A stretch of 58,281 bases of DNA from Glaciecola sp. HTCC2999 (GTDB lineage: Bacteria > Pseudomonadota > Gammaproteobacteria > Enterobacterales > Alteromonadaceae), in contig CATECQ010000056.1 in NCBI GenBank assembly GCA_949498985.1, forward strand, positions 1-58,281. Reading direction: 5' to 3'. Every line of letters starts with the position of its first letter. The first letter of the stretch is position 1. Below, one piece after another: positions 1-11,700 of the stretch. Under the pieces are notes generated by a model. It was not told the DNA's origin. It saw nothing but the letters and a program-made list of their open reading frames with translations, and made no database searches. The position numbers were made by a program, and so were the translations under genes.

Positions 1-1298
<1,298 letters not shown>

Positions 1299-1299
<1 letters not shown>

Positions 1300-1721
1300 T
1301 GAGTGAATTACGTCCTTTCCATCTAGCATTCCCGGTGACTTGTTTAACACAAGCTTCTGCTTTTTATGGAGAATTGCTAGGATGTCAGAAAGGACGTGAA
1401 TCCAATCAGTGGATTGATTGGAATTTTTTTGGTCATCAAGTCGTCACACATCTTGTGGCGAAAATGCCTTCTGCACCGGCTTATAATGCGGTCGATAATC
1501 ATGCTGTTCCAGTACCACATTTCGGTGTCGTCCTCACCTTATCAGATTGGCGCAAATTAGCGGATAAACTGATTGCTGCAAACATCGAATTTGTCGTAGA
1601 GCCGTATACGCGCTTTAAAGGTCAGGTCGGTGAACAAAGTACTTTATTCTTGCTTGATCCGTTTGGTAATGCCCTCGAGTTTAAGGCTTTTGCAGACCTA
1701 TCGGCGTTGTTTGCAAAATAA
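1299..1721 (+). CDS. VOC-superfamily (glyoxalase/bleomycin-resistance fold) protein
   Basis: A 140-residue protein with the paired beta-alpha-beta-beta-beta pattern of the vicinal oxygen chelate fold. It begins HLAFPV and AFYGELLGC, and ends with the typical FLLDPFGNALEFK segment whose Glu is a usual metal ligand. VOC proteins bind a divalent metal and act as glyoxalases, dioxygenases or resistance proteins; the sequence does not show which substrate applies here. The ATG overlaps the purA stop by one base (TAATG), so it is probably translated from the purA message. I am sure of the fold, not of the reaction. Confidence 0.8.
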
Positions 1722-1762
1722 ATACGACGTGATTCCCCTAATTTTTAACTCTCTTATAGAGA

Positions 1763-3175
1763 TTATGCCATTGTAACGAAGCTGGCTAGCGTGAATGCAA
1801 TGACGCTTATTCCACCAGCAACAAGCGCGTAAGGTAATTGTGTTTTAACGTGCGTCAATATATCACAGCCTGCCGCTATGGACGAAACGGCTGTCGTATC
1901 AGAGATGGGAGAACAGTGGTCACCAAAAATTCCTCCACTTAAAATCGCTGCAACCACCAGTGAAGGAGGCAGCCCTAAGGTTTGCACGAGTGGAATACCG
2001 ATGGGGATCAAAATAGCAAATGTGCCCCACGAAGTACCGGTGGTGAATGACATAATCCCGCCAGCAAGAAATAACATCGGGACGACTAGAGCAACAGGTA
2101 AATATTCACCCACAATACCGGCGACAAATAGACCCGTGCCTAATACTTTCAAACTAGCACCTAAGCTAATTGAAAGTAACACAATGGTCACTAGTGGGAG
2201 CAATTCACCCATTCCTTTAAAACTAATGTTCAGGGCTTCTCGGTGGGTGAAGCGTCGATGTGTAACCACCAAAATGTAAGCCAATAACGTGGCAAGTGTT
2301 GTTGCATATAGTACTGAGCGACTCCCACTGCCTTGGGTAAGATCACCATTGCCAGTCAATAACATGAACCCAAGCATAGACACTACCAATGTTATCAAAG
2401 GCAATAACATAAAACGTGATTTAGACTTAATGGGCTGGGTATCATTAGACGTGATTATTGATTCATCAGGTATAGTGGCTTCAGGTGAATTGGTTAGCGC
2501 TAAACCTTCTTCGACTTGCATTGGACCGTGCACTTTATCAGTGATGATAGTATATGCAACAATCACCAGAGTAAATAAGGCATAAAAATTAAACCAAACA
2601 CTGCCCCATAGGATACTGACTGCAGATTCATCCAGCGAGTACTGGCTAATCAACCCAAGAACAAACGCACCCCAACCATTGAGTAAAATTAAGATACATA
2701 TGGGAGCACTAGTACTATCGATGATATAAGCGAGTCGGGCACGGCTCATCTTAAATTTATCAAATAACCCTCTGGATAAAATACCTGCAGAGAGAACACT
2801 TAAGTTTGATTCGACAAAAACGATAACACCGGTAAACATTGTCAGACCACCTACTTGTTGCCGAGTTTTTGCAATCCCTAAGTCCATAATTCGTTGGACG
2901 GTTGCTGTTACACCTCCTGAGTCTCGTATTAATGCTAGCAAAGCTCCCACGAGTACCGAAAATAATAATATCCGGGTATTTCCCTCACTACCAGCAACAT
3001 CAACGATTCGATCCAGCATCATGATAGGTGCTAGCCACATACTCTGTTGAGGATCTGAGACAAGTAATAATATTTCAGAACAGACTAAGGCAAATAATAA
3101 TGCACTAATCACTTCTTTTTTCCAAAAAACAATAATGATCGCTACAATGGGGGGGATGATGGAGAGCCAATCCAT
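1763..3175 (-). CDS. NhaC-family Na+/H+ antiporter-like permease
   Basis: A 470-residue inner-membrane protein with about eleven hydrophobic segments. The NhaC hallmark FGDHCSPISDTT lies near the C-terminal third, after the conserved FTTGTSWGTFAILIPIG segment. Family members exchange Na+ for H+, and some (such as MleN) couple this to organic acid transport. A polar loop around residues 220-250 separates two membrane bundles. The gene is divergent from the secreted NagZ-like gene with only a short gap, so the two probably share a control region. This raises, without proving, a role in uptake of cell-wall sugars. The substrate cannot be read from sequence. Confidence 0.85.
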   Translation of the reverse strand: MDWLSIIPPIVAIIIVFWKKEVISALLFALVCSEILLLVSDPQQSMWLAPIMMLDRIVDVAGSEGNTRILLFSVLVGALLALIRDSGGVTATVQRIMDLGIAKTRQQVGGLTMFTGVIVFVESNLSVLSAGILSRGLFDKFKMSRARLAYIIDSTSAPICILILLNGWGAFVLGLISQYSLDESAVSILWGSVWFNFYALFTLVIVAYTIITDKVHGPMQVEEGLALTNSPEATIPDESIITSNDTQPIKSKSRFMLLPLITLVVSMLGFMLLTGNGDLTQGSGSRSVLYATTLATLLAYILVVTHRRFTHREALNISFKGMGELLPLVTIVLLSISLGASLKVLGTGLFVAGIVGEYLPVALVVPMLFLAGGIMSFTTGTSWGTFAILIPIGIPLVQTLGLPPSLVVAAILSGGIFGDHCSPISDTTAVSSIAAGCDILTHVKTQLPYALVAGGISVIAFTLASFVTMA

Positions 3176-3264
3176 GTCGTTCCTTATTTTTATTCTGTTG
3201 TAGTGAAGGTTGTCAGATAATACAGTAAATTGAGTATTTTGAAATGTGTGTAAAGGATAAACCC

Positions 3265-5118
3265 ATGTATAGGGTTAAAAAATGTATATCTCATATGATT
3301 TGGGTGTTGAATTTAATGGTGGTTAGCGTTCAGGCAAACACTGTGACCGGGAAACTGACACCATCATTACCGGAATTACTCGGTCAAAAAATCATGATTG
3401 ATATACGATACTTTTGTGCCGATGATATTTCATCCTTGGCTTGTCGAAAACCGGTGACAGTATTACCCACAGAATTAGCTCATGTTATAAAAACACATCA
3501 ACTAGGGGGAGTTATTTTATTTTCAGAAAATGTTCAAAGTGTTCCTCAAATTCAACAGTTAACGACAGACATCCAAGCATTGAATGCACACCCGACACTG
3601 CCTATGTTTATTGCGATAGACCAAGAGGGTGGGCGTGTGGCGAGGCTGCCAACAGATTTTTCGCCAGCCTATAGCGGTAATATGGCAATTGGTGCGACAT
3701 ATCATCATCATCAAACAGCGTATGCAGCAAAAGTAGGTGGGTATATTGGACATGATTTAGCTTCGGTCGGTATCAATGTAAATTTTGCTCCCTCGGTAGA
3801 TGTCAATGCTAACCCTCGGAATCCCGTCATTAATGTTCGCTCGTTTAGTGAGTCTGCCACAGTCGTTAGTGAATTAGGCGGTGCATTTGTCGAGCATATG
3901 CAAGCTCAAGGAGTATTGGCTGCGTTAAAGCACTTCCCTGGGCATGGCGACACTGTAGTGGATAGCCATACTGGTTTGCCACTGGTTAATCATGACTTAC
4001 AGACCATTATGGCTCAAGATATCGCACCATTTAAGGCCATTATTGAACAACATTCGCCAGCATTTGTCATGACAGCACATATTCAATACCCGCAATTGGA
4101 CAATTCTCAGTTACTGACGAAAGACGGGACAAAGCAAGTCCGTCCAGCGACCTTATCACCCTATATCTTAACGGATTTACTTCGTGGCGAATTGGGCTTT
4201 GAAGGATTAGTGATTACTGATGCGTTAGATATGGCGGGTATTGCTCAGTATTTTTCTCCAAAAGATGCTGTACTAGAGACGTTTAATGCGGGTGCAGATA
4301 TCGCATTAATGCCATATACAATCCGAAATACAGCAGACATTAAGGCGTTTAATCGCTTGATGGATTCGCTGAAGCATCATTTTCAAAACAAAGATAATGT
4401 TAGTGCGCTCTTAGCTTCGTATGCCCGAATTGTTAACATTAAAAGTACACTCTCGAGTCTACCAGGTGATTTATCCACTGCTCATTCGCACAATGAGATT
4501 ACGCTGAAACAAAAACGCCAACTTTCACGTGATTTAGCACGAGCAAGTATGACTCAAACTAGCGGGCCAGTCGGCGTATTATCGGTATATAAAGATAGTG
4601 AAACCGATTCATCTTGGTTATTAGTTATGCCCGATGCGCTGAGATGTGCTGGGCTGACAATGGCATTAAAGCAACAACTGCCTTCGCTGCAGCTGACTTG
4701 TATCAATACTACAGTGACCCCTATCAATGATGAGCGTATTACGCCTGAAAAGTTAAAGCGTTACGATGTCATTATTGCAGGTGATTTATCTCCGCAAGTT
4801 AGCGTTATAGAGATGGGTGGAATGGATGATTTAGCGGCACTGCGTAAACAAGGTCACCGTCGAAATAATTTAGCGACGCAACAAGCGCTTATTGCACATG
4901 TCTTGCGGCTTGCTCCAAAGAGCAGTAAGCGAGTATTTGTAGCTTTAAGAAATCCTTATCCGGTTGCTAATTATCATACGATGACGGATGCTACCTTTGC
5001 CTTGTATGATTATCGAGTAGACCCCATTCGTTTTAATAGTGATAGTTTTGAGGCTTTTGTAAATGCCCTATTAAATCAGCAACCTGCTCCTGGAAAATTA
5101 CCTGTGAGGGTCAATTAA
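3265..5118 (+). CDS. nagZ: Secreted GH3 beta-N-acetylhexosaminidase, NagZ type with C-terminal domain
   Basis: A glycoside hydrolase family 3 enzyme that removes terminal GlcNAc from muropeptides or GlcNAc-MurNAc chains. The NagZ signature KHFPGHGD (222-229) is followed by the Asp233-Ser-His235 catalytic dyad on the mobile loop, and nucleophile Asp319 sits in ITDALDMAG. At about 617 residues it is far longer than cytoplasmic E. coli NagZ (341) and resembles two-domain B. subtilis NagZ/YbbD. A basic-hydrophobic N-terminus ending near VSVQANT looks like a signal peptide. I chose the ATG at 3265 because AAAGGAT precedes it; an in-frame ATG at 3244 has no ribosome site. It is convergent with namZ. 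Confidence 0.88.
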   Translation: MYRVKKCISHMIWVLNLMVVSVQANTVTGKLTPSLPELLGQKIMIDIRYFCADDISSLACRKPVTVLPTELAHVIKTHQLGGVILFSENVQSVPQIQQLTTDIQALNAHPTLPMFIAIDQEGGRVARLPTDFSPAYSGNMAIGATYHHHQTAYAAKVGGYIGHDLASVGINVNFAPSVDVNANPRNPVINVRSFSESATVVSELGGAFVEHMQAQGVLAALKHFPGHGDTVVDSHTGLPLVNHDLQTIMAQDIAPFKAIIEQHSPAFVMTAHIQYPQLDNSQLLTKDGTKQVRPATLSPYILTDLLRGELGFEGLVITDALDMAGIAQYFSPKDAVLETFNAGADIALMPYTIRNTADIKAFNRLMDSLKHHFQNKDNVSALLASYARIVNIKSTLSSLPGDLSTAHSHNEITLKQKRQLSRDLARASMTQTSGPVGVLSVYKDSETDSSWLLVMPDALRCAGLTMALKQQLPSLQLTCINTTVTPINDERITPEKLKRYDVIIAGDLSPQVSVIEMGGMDDLAALRKQGHRRNNLATQQALIAHVLRLAPKSSKRVFVALRNPYPVANYHTMTDATFALYDYRVDPIRFNSDSFEAFVNALLNQQPAPGKLPVRVN

Positions 5119-5156
5119 TCGGGCGGTCAAATAAAAAGTGTAAAATGACCTATTTG

Positions 5157-5182
5157 ATAGGGTTGAGGGGAGCCCTATTTTT
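5157..5182 (+). terminator. Rho-independent terminator after the nagZ-like gene
   Basis: ATAGGG (5157-5162) pairs with CCCTAT (5173-5178). Two further inner pairs (T-G and T-A) extend the stem to eight pairs around a GAGGGG loop, and a run of five T (5178-5182) follows. The direction fits termination of the plus-strand GH3 gene. The stem overlaps the last codons of the convergent namZ gene. The opposite strand has no T tract, so it is probably one-way. Confidence 0.65.
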
Positions 5183-6410
5183 CTGGGTAGAGCAAGTAGG
5201 GTTGACGCAGAATACGATATTGAATTAATTCTGTCTGCCAACTGGCTTCAATATCTTGAATACTCTCACCGCTTGATAATGCTTTTCTCAGTGTGTCGGT
5301 TCCCGCTAATTGATCAAAGAAACGCTCAGAGGTAATGAGTTCAACGTTACGCTCCCTTGCTTGCGCAAAAGTGTTGTGCAATAGGCGCAGGTCAAACCCA
5401 TTCACGGGGTATGAGAGAATTTCAAAATCCTGAATGAAAAGTGCATTTAACACGGTGTTTTCCCATTTAGGGTATGGTGCTGCAACGGGATTTTTGCTTG
5501 GCGTAATCCGGTTTAGTGGAGTATTGGGCCAGTGTAACGTGGGATGTCCGAGCATTTGAAAAGGGTAATCAGTTCCTCTTCCTACACTGATATGGGTTGG
5601 CTCAAACAAACATAACGATGCATACCATCGAACAGACAAGGCGTTGGGTAAATTAGGGCTAGGAGGAATAGGTAATGAATAGGTATCTGATTTACGATAA
5701 CTCATCACAGGGATAACCTTTAGGTTTAAATCATCTGCATTTTGTATCCAATTTTCTCCTTTAATCATCAGTGCTAATTCGCCAATCGTTAACCCATGTA
5801 AAATAGGAATTGGATGCATTCCAACAAATGAACGAAACTCAGGAACTAGCGTCGGACCTGCAACGAATTTGCCATTGGGATTGGGACGATCTAAAACAAT
5901 AAAATCGACATTATATTGGGCTGCTGCAGCCATTGCATAGTGCATAGTAGAGATATACGTATAGAAACGCACTCCTACATCTTGGATATCAAATACTAAT
6001 ACATCAATATTGGCGAGCATGGCTTGGGAAGGGGCTTTAGTTTGGCCGTACAAAGAAATAATGGGTAAGCCGGTGGAAGTATCGATATTGTCTTCTACCG
6101 TTTCACCTGCACCTCTGTTTCCTCTAAAACCATGTTCAGGTGCAAACACGCTAACGACATTGATGTTATGTTGGCGCAGTGCGTCGACCACATGTATTGA
6201 ATGAGGTGTATTGGGATACAATACCGATGTCTGATTCACGATTAACCCGACGCGCTTGCCCTTCAGAACAGGTAAGTAGCGCTTCACTTGCTCTGCTCCT
6301 AAAACAAGTCGCTCATGATTTAATGGTGGTTTTGTAGTGTGTGAACACCCACTACATAATAAGAAGGTAATGAGTAGAATAAGATGAAAGTGGATAGGGA
6401 TGAGTCTCAT
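5175..6410 (-). CDS. namZ: GH171 exo-beta-N-acetylmuramidase lipoprotein (NamZ/DUF1343 family)
   Basis: A 411-residue member of the DUF1343 family, whose B. subtilis representative NamZ (YbbC) releases MurNAc from the non-reducing end of peptidoglycan fragments. The diagnostic PEHGFRG motif is at residues 91-97, followed by GAGE and VFDIQDVGVRFYTY. The N-terminus is hydrophobic with lipobox LCSGC (Cys22), so the protein should be a lipoprotein facing the periplasm. It overlaps the upstream murQ by four bases (ATGA), a typical coupled pair that makes the substrate chain explicit: NamZ frees MurNAc and MurQ consumes MurNAc-6-phosphate. The symbol is by family analogy. Confidence 0.85.
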   Translation of the reverse strand: MRLIPIHFHLILLITFLLCSGCSHTTKPPLNHERLVLGAEQVKRYLPVLKGKRVGLIVNQTSVLYPNTPHSIHVVDALRQHNINVVSVFAPEHGFRGNRGAGETVEDNIDTSTGLPIISLYGQTKAPSQAMLANIDVLVFDIQDVGVRFYTYISTMHYAMAAAAQYNVDFIVLDRPNPNGKFVAGPTLVPEFRSFVGMHPIPILHGLTIGELALMIKGENWIQNADDLNLKVIPVMSYRKSDTYSLPIPPSPNLPNALSVRWYASLCLFEPTHISVGRGTDYPFQMLGHPTLHWPNTPLNRITPSKNPVAAPYPKWENTVLNALFIQDFEILSYPVNGFDLRLLHNTFAQARERNVELITSERFFDQLAGTDTLRKALSSGESIQDIEASWQTELIQYRILRQPYLLYPEK

Positions 6411-7324
6411 TTGATGTGTGCCAGCGCCTGGCGGAGAAAACCGTTATATTGGGTTAATAATTCGGCAGCATGTTGGGCGTCAATATCAGCCAGTATGCAT
6501 AAAATGGCTGTTTTTGCTTGATAGTGAGTCTGGGCGAGTGTGTTTTGGGCAACTGCAACATCACATCCTGTCGCTTCAATGACGATGCGCTGTGCTCGCG
6601 CTTTGAGTTTGTCATTACTCGCATTTACATCGACCATCAGATTCGTATAGGTTTTACCTAGTTTGATCATCGCTGCTGTACTGAGCATATTAAGCATTAG
6701 TTTTTGTGCAGTGCCTGCCTTCATACGAGTGGAACCGGTTAAAATTTCGGGGCCAACAGCTGCACATAAGTTAATATCAGCCAACGTGTTAATGATACCA
6801 TTTGGATTGCAGCTGATACTAATCGTTGGGGCTTGCATTTGTGTCGCATATTCCAATGCGCCAATCACATAAGGTGTTCTTCCAGAAGCTGCGATACCGA
6901 CTAATACATCATGTTGGCAAAATTGAATAGCAGCCAAATCGATTGCAGCAGCTGAGCTATTATCTTCAGCACCTTCGACTGCACGAGTAAGTGCTTGCTC
7001 ACCGCCTGCGATAATTCCTTGAACAAGTTCATCATTTACACTGAATGTAGGGCGGCATTCGACTGCATCTAAAATGCCTAGCCGACCGGATGTACCGGCA
7101 CCAATATAAATTAACCTACCACCTGTAGAAAGTTGTGCAACTATGCGATCCACGGCTTGGGTCATAGCAGGTAATATCTGTGAGATGACATTTGGTACTG
7201 TTTTGTCAGCAGTATTGATGGTGTGTAAAATTTCAAACGTTGATTGGCTATCGATTGTCATTGAATCAGGGTGGCGGTTCTCTGATAAAATCTGAAGAAG
7301 ATCGTTAGGGGTAATTGTGCTCAT
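6407..7324 (-). CDS. murQ: N-acetylmuramic acid 6-phosphate etherase MurQ
   Basis: A cytoplasmic SIS-fold enzyme that removes the lactyl ether of MurNAc-6-phosphate to give GlcNAc-6-phosphate, linking cell-wall salvage to NagA. The SIS core motif IGAGTSGRLGILDAVE (residues 74-89) contains one catalytic Glu (E89), and the second lies in EGAEDNSS (E120). GSTRMKAGTAQK follows. With this start the product is 305 residues, close to E. coli MurQ. I chose the ATG at 7324 because AAGG lies about 11 bases upstream; the ATG at 7342 would add MKASCS without a ribosome site. No MurNAc kinase or MurP transporter lies beside it. Confidence 0.93.
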   Translation of the reverse strand: MSTITPNDLLQILSENRHPDSMTIDSQSTFEILHTINTADKTVPNVISQILPAMTQAVDRIVAQLSTGGRLIYIGAGTSGRLGILDAVECRPTFSVNDELVQGIIAGGEQALTRAVEGAEDNSSAAAIDLAAIQFCQHDVLVGIAASGRTPYVIGALEYATQMQAPTISISCNPNGIINTLADINLCAAVGPEILTGSTRMKAGTAQKLMLNMLSTAAMIKLGKTYTNLMVDVNASNDKLKARAQRIVIEATGCDVAVAQNTLAQTHYQAKTAILCILADIDAQHAAELLTQYNGFLRQALAHIK

Positions 7325-7479
7325 TGAACAGCTAGCCTTCATGTCGCAAATCTAGCCATCGACAATACATCATATTTTACAAAAAATGAATGTTTTGTTG
7401 AGATATAACAAGGAGCTTTGATACAAATTCACTGGAAAAATAACGGATTTTTCTATACATTGAACGACCATCTAAAGAC

Positions 7480-7493
7480 GCAAGCATGCTTGC
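7480..7493. promoter_or_regulatory. Perfect 14-bp palindrome in the murQ-alr intergenic region
   Basis: GCAAGCATGCTTGC reads identically on both strands. It lies 29 bases upstream of the alr start codon in the divergent region between murQ and alr. No T tract follows, so it is not a terminator. It could be an operator for a dimeric regulator or a short hairpin in the alr leader. The binding protein is unknown. Confidence 0.4.
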
Positions 7494-7522
7494 CTCAAAA
7501 TTGAATCTGTTAAGGACTATCA

Positions 7523-8626
7523 GTGCCACGTCAAACCATTGCTCATATTGATATGAATGCCTTATTGCATAATTATCAACAAGCCAAAATCGCTGCTCCA
7601 CAGAGTCAAACAATGGCGGTTGTAAAAGCGGATGGTTATGGCCATGGAATGCTCAAAGTAGCCCAAACCTTAGCTGAAGTGGCAGATGGATTTGCTGTTG
7701 CATTTGTTGATGAGGCCATTGCGTGTCGTGATGCTGGATTGACTCAGCCTATTTTAGTCCTAGAAGGGGCACACTCTCCAGAGGATCTTGATCTAGCTGT
7801 TGATTATGACTTGTGGTTAGTCATGCATCAACCAGAACAAATTGATTGGCTGATCGAGTTTGATAGAACATTAATGCCAGGGGCGACAAAGCCTACTGTT
7901 TGGTTTAAATGTGATACCGGGCTACATCGATTAGGTTTATCACCACAAGCGCTCCACGATGCATTAAATCAAGTGCCATCAAGTTACCTAGAAAAAGCCG
8001 TATTGATGGGGCATTTTGCTTGTGCGGATGATTTATCTAATCCAATGAATACGCAACAGTTAATGCAACTCAATGACTTGGCTAAAAAGTACCAACTACC
8101 AATATCAATGGCTAATTCTCCGGCTATCGTGGCCGACAGTCACTCTCACGGCAAATGGAATCGTTTAGGCATTGCACTTTATGGTGCTGAACCTTTGAAT
8201 CAGTCGAGTGCAACCCAGTCAAATGTAATGTTAAAACCTGTCATGACGCTTAAAGCGGCAATCATTGGTTTACGTCATATTCAATCCGGCGAAGCAGTGG
8301 GATATGGACAAATTTGGCACGCACAGCGCGACTCTGTAATCGCGACAGTGGCGATAGGATATGGAGATGGTTACCCACGCCATGCACCTTGCGGGACACC
8401 TGTTTATATTCATGGTCAACTAGTCCCTTTAGTGGGGCGAGTATCGATGGATATGATTACCATCGATGTCACAGATTTGATCCAGGTCCCAATTATTGGT
8501 GATATGGTTGAATTATGGGGCGCTAATTTAAGTGTAACGACGGTTGCTGAGCATGTAAAAACGATTAATTATGAGTTAGTTACGCGTATTAGTACTCGAG
8601 TAACGAAAACCTACCATAATACTTAA
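7523..8626 (+). CDS. alr: Alanine racemase Alr
   Basis: A PLP enzyme interconverting L- and D-alanine, the D-form feeding peptidoglycan synthesis. The PLP lysine motif VVKADGYGHG places Lys35, and the second catalytic residue Tyr280 is in AIGYGDGYPRHAP. Conserved FKCDTGLHRLG and GRVSMDM segments confirm the family; length is 367 residues. The start is GTG at 7523, supported by AAGGAC just upstream, and gives an N-terminus PRQTIAHIDMNAL that matches other racemases. The gene stands alone between murQ (divergent) and putA. Confidence 0.96.
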   Translation: MPRQTIAHIDMNALLHNYQQAKIAAPQSQTMAVVKADGYGHGMLKVAQTLAEVADGFAVAFVDEAIACRDAGLTQPILVLEGAHSPEDLDLAVDYDLWLVMHQPEQIDWLIEFDRTLMPGATKPTVWFKCDTGLHRLGLSPQALHDALNQVPSSYLEKAVLMGHFACADDLSNPMNTQQLMQLNDLAKKYQLPISMANSPAIVADSHSHGKWNRLGIALYGAEPLNQSSATQSNVMLKPVMTLKAAIIGLRHIQSGEAVGYGQIWHAQRDSVIATVAIGYGDGYPRHAPCGTPVYIHGQLVPLVGRVSMDMITIDVTDLIQVPIIGDMVELWGANLSVTTVAEHVKTINYELVTRISTRVTKTYHNT

Positions 8627-8723
8627 TAAAAATTTAACATGTAAGCTAGTCAATAACCGCATTTAGCGATACATTACGCACCTTTAATATTTACAACATT
8701 CATGGTTTAAATAGAGGTCAGTT

Positions 8724-11700
8724 ATGCTACACGCTCACATCGCAAATCCAATCTGTCCATTGCGTCAAAAAATACGTGATTTTTATCGAATTGATGAAGA
8801 TCAAGCGGTTGATCATATCTTACCTCAAGCAGAAGTTAATATGCGTGCCCGCAGCCGAGCTTGGGAACGCGCTAGGAACATGGTATTGCAAATTCGTCGT
8901 GAGCAAGAGCGTCATGGCGGCGTGGATGCACTGCTCAACGAGTTTTCTTTATCAACGGCCGAAGGGATAGTATTGATGTGTTTGGCTGAAGCTTTGTTGC
9001 GTGTGCCTGATAAAGATACTCAAGATGAACTGATCCGAGATAAATTATCCCAAGGTGAGTGGACACCTCACTTAGGTAATAGCGATTCGTTATTTGTGAA
9101 TGTCTCAGCATGGGGCTTATTGTTCACTGGGAACATGGTCGAATACGCTGATGAAAAGAAAAAGGCACAATTTGGGCTGTTGAAAAAGACGGTGGGGCGT
9201 TTAGGTGAACCTGTTATTCGTAAATCAATGAATATCGCCATGAAAGTCATGGGTCGTCAATTTGTTATGGGTGAGACCATAAAGGCGGCGGTTAAACGCG
9301 CAAAAGATAAAGAATCTCAAGGATATGTCTATTCTTATGACATGTTAGGTGAAGGTGCTCGTACCCAAGCAGATGCAGACCGTTATTACCAATCATATGA
9401 GTCGGCGATTCATGTGATTGGTAAAGCCGCAGCGGGAAAGGGGCCTATAAAATCTCCAGGAATTTCTGTAAAATTATCGGCAATTCATCCGCGCTACGAA
9501 TTTACTTCCAGCGAGCGTGTTTTGGCAGAAATTCCGTCAAAATTAAAAGCCTTATGTCTTTTGGCAAAACAATATGACATTGGTTTAACCGTTGATGCAG
9601 AAGAATCTGAACGATTGGATATATCGTTGGATATTATTGAGACGGTCTTTAGTGATCCTGATTTAGGTGACTGGGAGGGCTTTGGTATAGCTGTCCAAGC
9701 TTATCAGAAGCGTGCTATTCATGTCATTGAGTGGTTGCGAGTATTAACGCAAACCGTCGGTCGTCGGTTAATGGTGCGTTTGGTGAAAGGGGCCTATTGG
9801 GACAGTGAAATTAAACATACTCAGCAAATGGGCTTGGATGAATTTCCGGTTTTTACCCGCAAATCATCGACTGATGTCTCTTATCATGCGTGCGCGAATA
9901 AACTGTTAGATTACCGCGACACGATATTCCCCCAATTTGCGACGCATAATGCTTACACCGCGTCTGTGATTATTGAGCTAGCCGGTGGTGATACGATTAA
10001 AGATGGTGATGCTGGTTTTGAGTTTCAATGTCTCCATGGCATGGGCGATTCATTATACGATCAGGTTGTTACTGAAGTAGGTGTGCAATGTCGCGTTTAC
10101 GCCCCGGTCGGAGAACATGAAGATCTATTGGCTTATTTGGTTCGTCGATTGTTAGAAAATGGTGCCAATAGTTCTTTTGTGAATGCTATTGTCAACCCCG
10201 ATTTACCGGTGGAATCCCTGCTAACTGATCCTGTGGAACGCACTCAACGCTTAAAGCGCAAAACGAATCCGCATATTATCCCAGCACATGCCATGTTTGG
10301 TGATGAACGGCCAAATTCAAAAGGGATGGATATAAATGATCCACAAAGTCTGATTCAAATGCAGCTTGATATGAATCGTTGGCTCGATGAAAACCTTCCG
10401 AGTGTTGGCCCAAGCTCAAATTTAATTCCTGTATATAATCCTGCTAATATCGAAGAATTAGTCGGTCAGTTAAGCTATCACACGCAAGATCAAATGCTCG
10501 CTAAGCTTAATCTAGTTGAAAAGGCATTTCCCGCATGGTCTAGCACAGACGTAGCCGAGCGGGCAGCCATTATCAACCGAATCGCTGATGCGTTAGAACG
10601 TCACATGCCAGAACTCATTGCATTATGTATCAAAGAAGCCGGCAAAGTGACTCAAGATAGCGTCGATGAAATTCGTGAAGCAGTTGATTTTTGTCGATAT
10701 TATGCCGCTCAAGCACAAACCCTCGCTGAAGATGAGCGCTTGCAGCCGCGCGGAGTGATTTTGTGCATCAGTCCGTGGAATTTCCCATTAGCCATATTTT
10801 TAGGGCAAATAGTCGCTGCGTTGGCTACCGGCAATACTGTGTTAGCTAAACCTGCGGAACAAACCAGTTTGATTGCTTTGCATACCCTAAACTTGATGCA
10901 TTCTGTCGGTTTACCAGAAGGTACTGTTGAACTCATTATTGCACCAGGCCAAGGTGTGGGTGAAACTTTATTGCCTGATCCTAGAATTAAGGCTGTGATG
11001 TTTACCGGCTCCACGCAAACAGGTGCGCTTATCTCCAAAATTCTCGCACAACGAGGCACAGAACAAGTACCATTAATCGCAGAGACGGGGGGGCAAAATT
11101 GTATGATAGTTGATTCAACAGCCTTACCTGAACAAGTAGTTGATGATGTGATTGCCTCAGGTTTTCAATCAGCAGGTCAGCGTTGCTCAGCGATGCGAGT
11201 GTTATATGTCCATGAAAAAATTGCAGATGATGTTGTCAGTATGATTACTGGCGCGTTGGCAGAATTACACGTGGGTAACCCTGCACATTTACAAACTGAT
11301 GTGGGTCCAGTCATTGATACTAAAGCACTTAATGCACTTAATGCACACGTCGATTATATGCAAACACAAATAGATGCTCAGCGTGCATCATTGGTGTATG
11401 AATGTGAACTGGGTGCATTACCTAAACAAGGTCATTTCTTTGCTCCACGATTATATGAAATTGAACATATTGATGTATTAAAACAAGAAGTTTTTGGTCC
11501 TGTAGTCCACGTTATTCGCTTTAAAGGGAACGATTTAGCAGGATTAGTCGAACAAATTAACTCTTCTGGCTTTGGTCTAACGATGGGGATTCATACTCGG
11601 ATTGAGTCGCGTGCTCATGAGTTAGCTCGTTTATCACGTGCTGGTAACATCTACATTAACCGTAATATGATTGGTGCAATTGTCGGTGTTCAACCATTTG

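Noticed and set aside
1740-1765. Weak TCTCT/AGAGA inverted repeat between the VOC gene and the NhaC-type gene
   Set aside because: Short, AT-rich and without a T tract; too weak to call.
1878-2585. Two plus-strand open frames inside the NhaC-type gene
   Set aside because: They are antisense to a clear membrane protein and show low-complexity, Thr/Ser/Pro-rich products typical of shadows.
7377-7613. Minus-strand open frame over the alr leader and start
   Set aside because: It overlaps the conserved alr N-terminus, has no ribosome site and encodes nothing recognisable.
10709-11059. Minus-strand open frame inside putA
   Set aside because: It lies within the strongly conserved aldehyde dehydrogenase domain and its product has no family features.
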